This document shows positions 5,744 to 6,446 of a DNA stretch of 6,446 nucleotides, piece by piece. The position numbers were made by a program, and so were the translations under genes. Each line of letters begins with the position of its first letter. The first letter of the stretch is position 1. The notes under the pieces are model-generated. The model saw only the letters and a program-made list of their open reading frames with translations, searched no databases and was not told the origin of the DNA. Origin of the DNA: Candidatus Omnitrophota bacterium. GTDB taxonomy: Bacteria; Omnitrophota; Gorgyraeia; Duberdicusellales; 4484-171. The stretch lies in contig JALOBR010000082.1 in the NCBI GenBank assembly GCA_023228195.1, forward strand, positions 1 to 6,446, in the 5' to 3' direction.

Positions 5744-5771
5744 CGTAAACATGCCCTACGTAAACATACCC
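5744..5771 (+). repeat. Near-perfect 13-bp tandem repeat before the DUF2062 gene
   Basis: CGTAAACATGCCC (5744-5756) and CGTAAACATACCC (5759-5771) match at 12 of 13 positions, with a period of 15 bp. The second copy ends one base before the ATG at 5773. The repeat occupies most of the 39-nt gap and replaces any recognisable Shine-Dalgarno sequence. It could be a protein-binding site or a small duplication; I cannot tell which. Confidence 0.7.
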
Positions 5772-5772
5772 C

Positions 5773-6270
5773 ATGAAGATTTTAAATTCAATAAATGTGC
5801 AACGTTTAAAACGGCTGATAACCGTACTATATATAAAATTAGTTCGGACTAATGATACCCCTCAAAAAATTGCCCTAGGTTTTGGGTTGGGTGTATTTAC
5901 TGGAATACTCCCTGGGACAGGCCCGATTGCTGCAGTTTTTTTAGCTTCCCTAGCCAGAGTAAACCGCGCAACAGCCTTGCTTGGCAGTTTGGCTACAAAT
6001 ACATGGTTAAGTTTTGTTACTTTTTTAATGTCTATAAAAATAGGCTCAAGTATAATAGGTGCTAACTGGCAGGATATAAAAGAAAAATGGTCATTATTTT
6101 TGAACAATTTTACTTTCGCAGGGCTATTTAAGATATCGGTATTAAAAATGATATTTCCGGTTATGCTTGGGTATTTGGTCGTCGCCATCTTTTGCGGTTT
6201 ACTTAGCTACATAGCTGCTATTTTAATCCTTAGCATAAGGAGAAAATCCCGCTTGAATAAGCCTACTTGA
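5773..6270 (+). CDS. DUF2062 family membrane protein
   Basis: A 165-residue protein matching DUF2062. A basic N-terminal amphipathic stretch (RLKRL) leads into the diagnostic segment around 29-51, TPQKIALGFGLGVFTGILPG, followed by hydrophobic helices at about 52-62, 66-90 and 125-157 and a basic tail (RRKSRLNK). The biochemical role is not established; family members are often near envelope or glycosyltransferase genes. The start was chosen as the first ATG after the 15-bp-period repeat; no Shine-Dalgarno sequence is visible. It is the last gene of the second operon. Its TGA stop (6268-6270) lies within the -35 box of the riboswitch promoter. Confidence 0.88.
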   Translation: MKILNSINVQRLKRLITVLYIKLVRTNDTPQKIALGFGLGVFTGILPGTGPIAAVFLASLARVNRATALLGSLATNTWLSFVTFLMSIKIGSSIIGANWQDIKEKWSLFLNNFTFAGLFKISVLKMIFPVMLGYLVVAIFCGLLSYIAAILILSIRRKSRLNKPT

Positions 6271-6295
6271 AAATAACAAAAATATATTGTATATA
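6267..6295 (+). promoter_or_regulatory. Candidate sigma70-type promoter for the riboswitch transcript
   Basis: A -35 box TTGAAA (6267-6272, five of six matches to consensus) and a -10 box TATATA (6290-6295) are separated by 17 nt. Transcription would begin near 6302, exactly where the riboswitch's first helix starts (6303). The -35 box contains the stop codon of the DUF2062 gene. TATAAA at 6294-6299 is an alternative -10, but it would start the RNA inside helix P1. Confidence 0.75.
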
Positions 6296-6300
6296 TAAAT

Positions 6301-6429
6301 TGCCGGTAAGGGTAAACCCCGGCGAAAACCGGGGGTCGCAAAGCCACAGGCCTAAAGTAGCGCAACAAGCCGTTGCCTTTTTAGGCAAGCTAGGCAGTTG
6401 GCGTTGCTACGGCAGCTGGGTTGCATCGG
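6301..6429 (+). ncRNA. Cyclic di-GMP riboswitch, GEMM (c-di-GMP-I) class
   Basis: This RNA follows the GEMM-I layout. P1 pairs CCGGU (6303-6307) with AUCGG (6425-6429). The junction AAGGGUAAACC (6308-6318) leads into P2 (CCCCGG 6317-6322 with CCGGGG 6329-6334), capped by a GAAA loop. The invariant GUCGCAAAGCC (6335-6345) follows, then the small GCC/GGC helix and GGCCUAAA. P3 starts with GUAGC (6357-6361) and closes with GCUAC (6406-6410), and the core ends with GGCAGCUGGGUUGC (6411-6424). The bases that contact the ligand in the Vibrio Vc2 structure appear conserved: G in the AGGG run, A in CAAAG and C at 6424. This predicts c-di-GMP rather than cGAMP binding. P3 is extended by an extra hairpin, TTGCCT/AGGCAA (6373-6388). 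The controlled gene lies beyond the window. Confidence 0.93.
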
Positions 6430-6446
6430 AAAATCTCCCTTATCGG
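6430..6446 (+). promoter_or_regulatory. Candidate riboswitch expression-platform strand (incomplete)
   Basis: Immediately after the aptamer, CCCTTATCGG (6437-6446) can pair along its full length, with one G-U pair, with CCGGTAAGGG (6303-6312). That 5' segment contains the P1 strand and the ligand-contacting G run. AUCGG is thus present twice (6425-6429 and 6442-6446), so two strands compete for the same partner. This is the arrangement expected of a switch, but the window ends here and the terminator or ribosome-binding site it would control is not seen. Confidence 0.5.

Noticed and set aside
5733..5744. Short inverted repeat GGAAA/TTTCC after the radical SAM stop as a terminator
   Set aside because: The stem is only five bases with a 2-nt gap and has no T-tract, too weak to call.
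5751..5852. Possible 33-codon upstream frame from the ATG at 5751
   Set aside because: It overlaps the DUF2062 gene out of frame, has no ribosome-binding site and no family features.
6301..6429. cGAMP-sensing (GEMM-Ib) variant
   Set aside because: That variant has A in place of the key G before the AAACC segment; here the run is GGG, favouring c-di-GMP.
6271..6446. tRNA or other structured RNA gene at the right end
   Set aside because: No anticodon, T-loop or acceptor pattern is present; the conserved blocks and pairing match the GEMM riboswitch.

Overview
The window is about 6.4 kb of AT-rich bacterial DNA, gene-dense and almost entirely on the + strand. It probably comes from the PVC superphylum, most likely an uncultured Omnitrophota-type bacterium. 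The best taxonomic clue is the small basic protein at 712-978, whose MGLHSSLK...GLPK sequence resembles a short family I know mainly from PVC lineages. The SPOR/small basic protein/SH3/M50 arrangement and the DUF4416 gene fit that assignment but do not prove it.

Layout. (1) 2-97 is the C-terminal end of a protein whose tail looks like an HD-GYP c-di-GMP phosphodiesterase. (2) 116-3380 is a tightly packed operon: SPOR-domain membrane protein, small basic protein, exported SH3-domain protein, M50 site-2-type membrane protease and 3-dehydroquinate synthase (aroB). Its genes overlap by 1-4 nt or are 1 nt apart. (3) 3416-6270 is a second transcription unit with a near-consensus sigma70-type promoter at 3377-3405: PilZ protein, a 48-residue four-cysteine zinc-ribbon protein, a second PilZ protein, DUF4416 protein, PflX-like radical SAM protein and DUF2062 membrane protein. 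(4) 6267-6446 is a promoter followed by a GEMM-type cyclic-di-GMP riboswitch. The gene it controls lies beyond the right edge.

The unifying theme is cyclic di-GMP: a probable degrading enzyme at the left edge, two PilZ receptors in the middle and a c-di-GMP-sensing RNA at the right edge, all within 6.4 kb. The first operon is mostly about the cell envelope, with aroB as a metabolic passenger.

Expression signals are unusual. Two promoters (80-107 and 3377-3405) place the predicted transcription start within about 0-5 nt of the ATG, with no Shine-Dalgarno sequence, which suggests leaderless or nearly leaderless mRNAs. Two promoters build their -35 box around the stop codon of the preceding gene. 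A 12-bp hairpin followed by a T-tract, shaped like an intrinsic terminator, lies inside the signal-peptide codons of the SH3 gene and may act as an attenuator. The longest gene-free stretch is the riboswitch region at 6271-6446. I saw no tRNA, rRNA, CRISPR array or insertion sequence.
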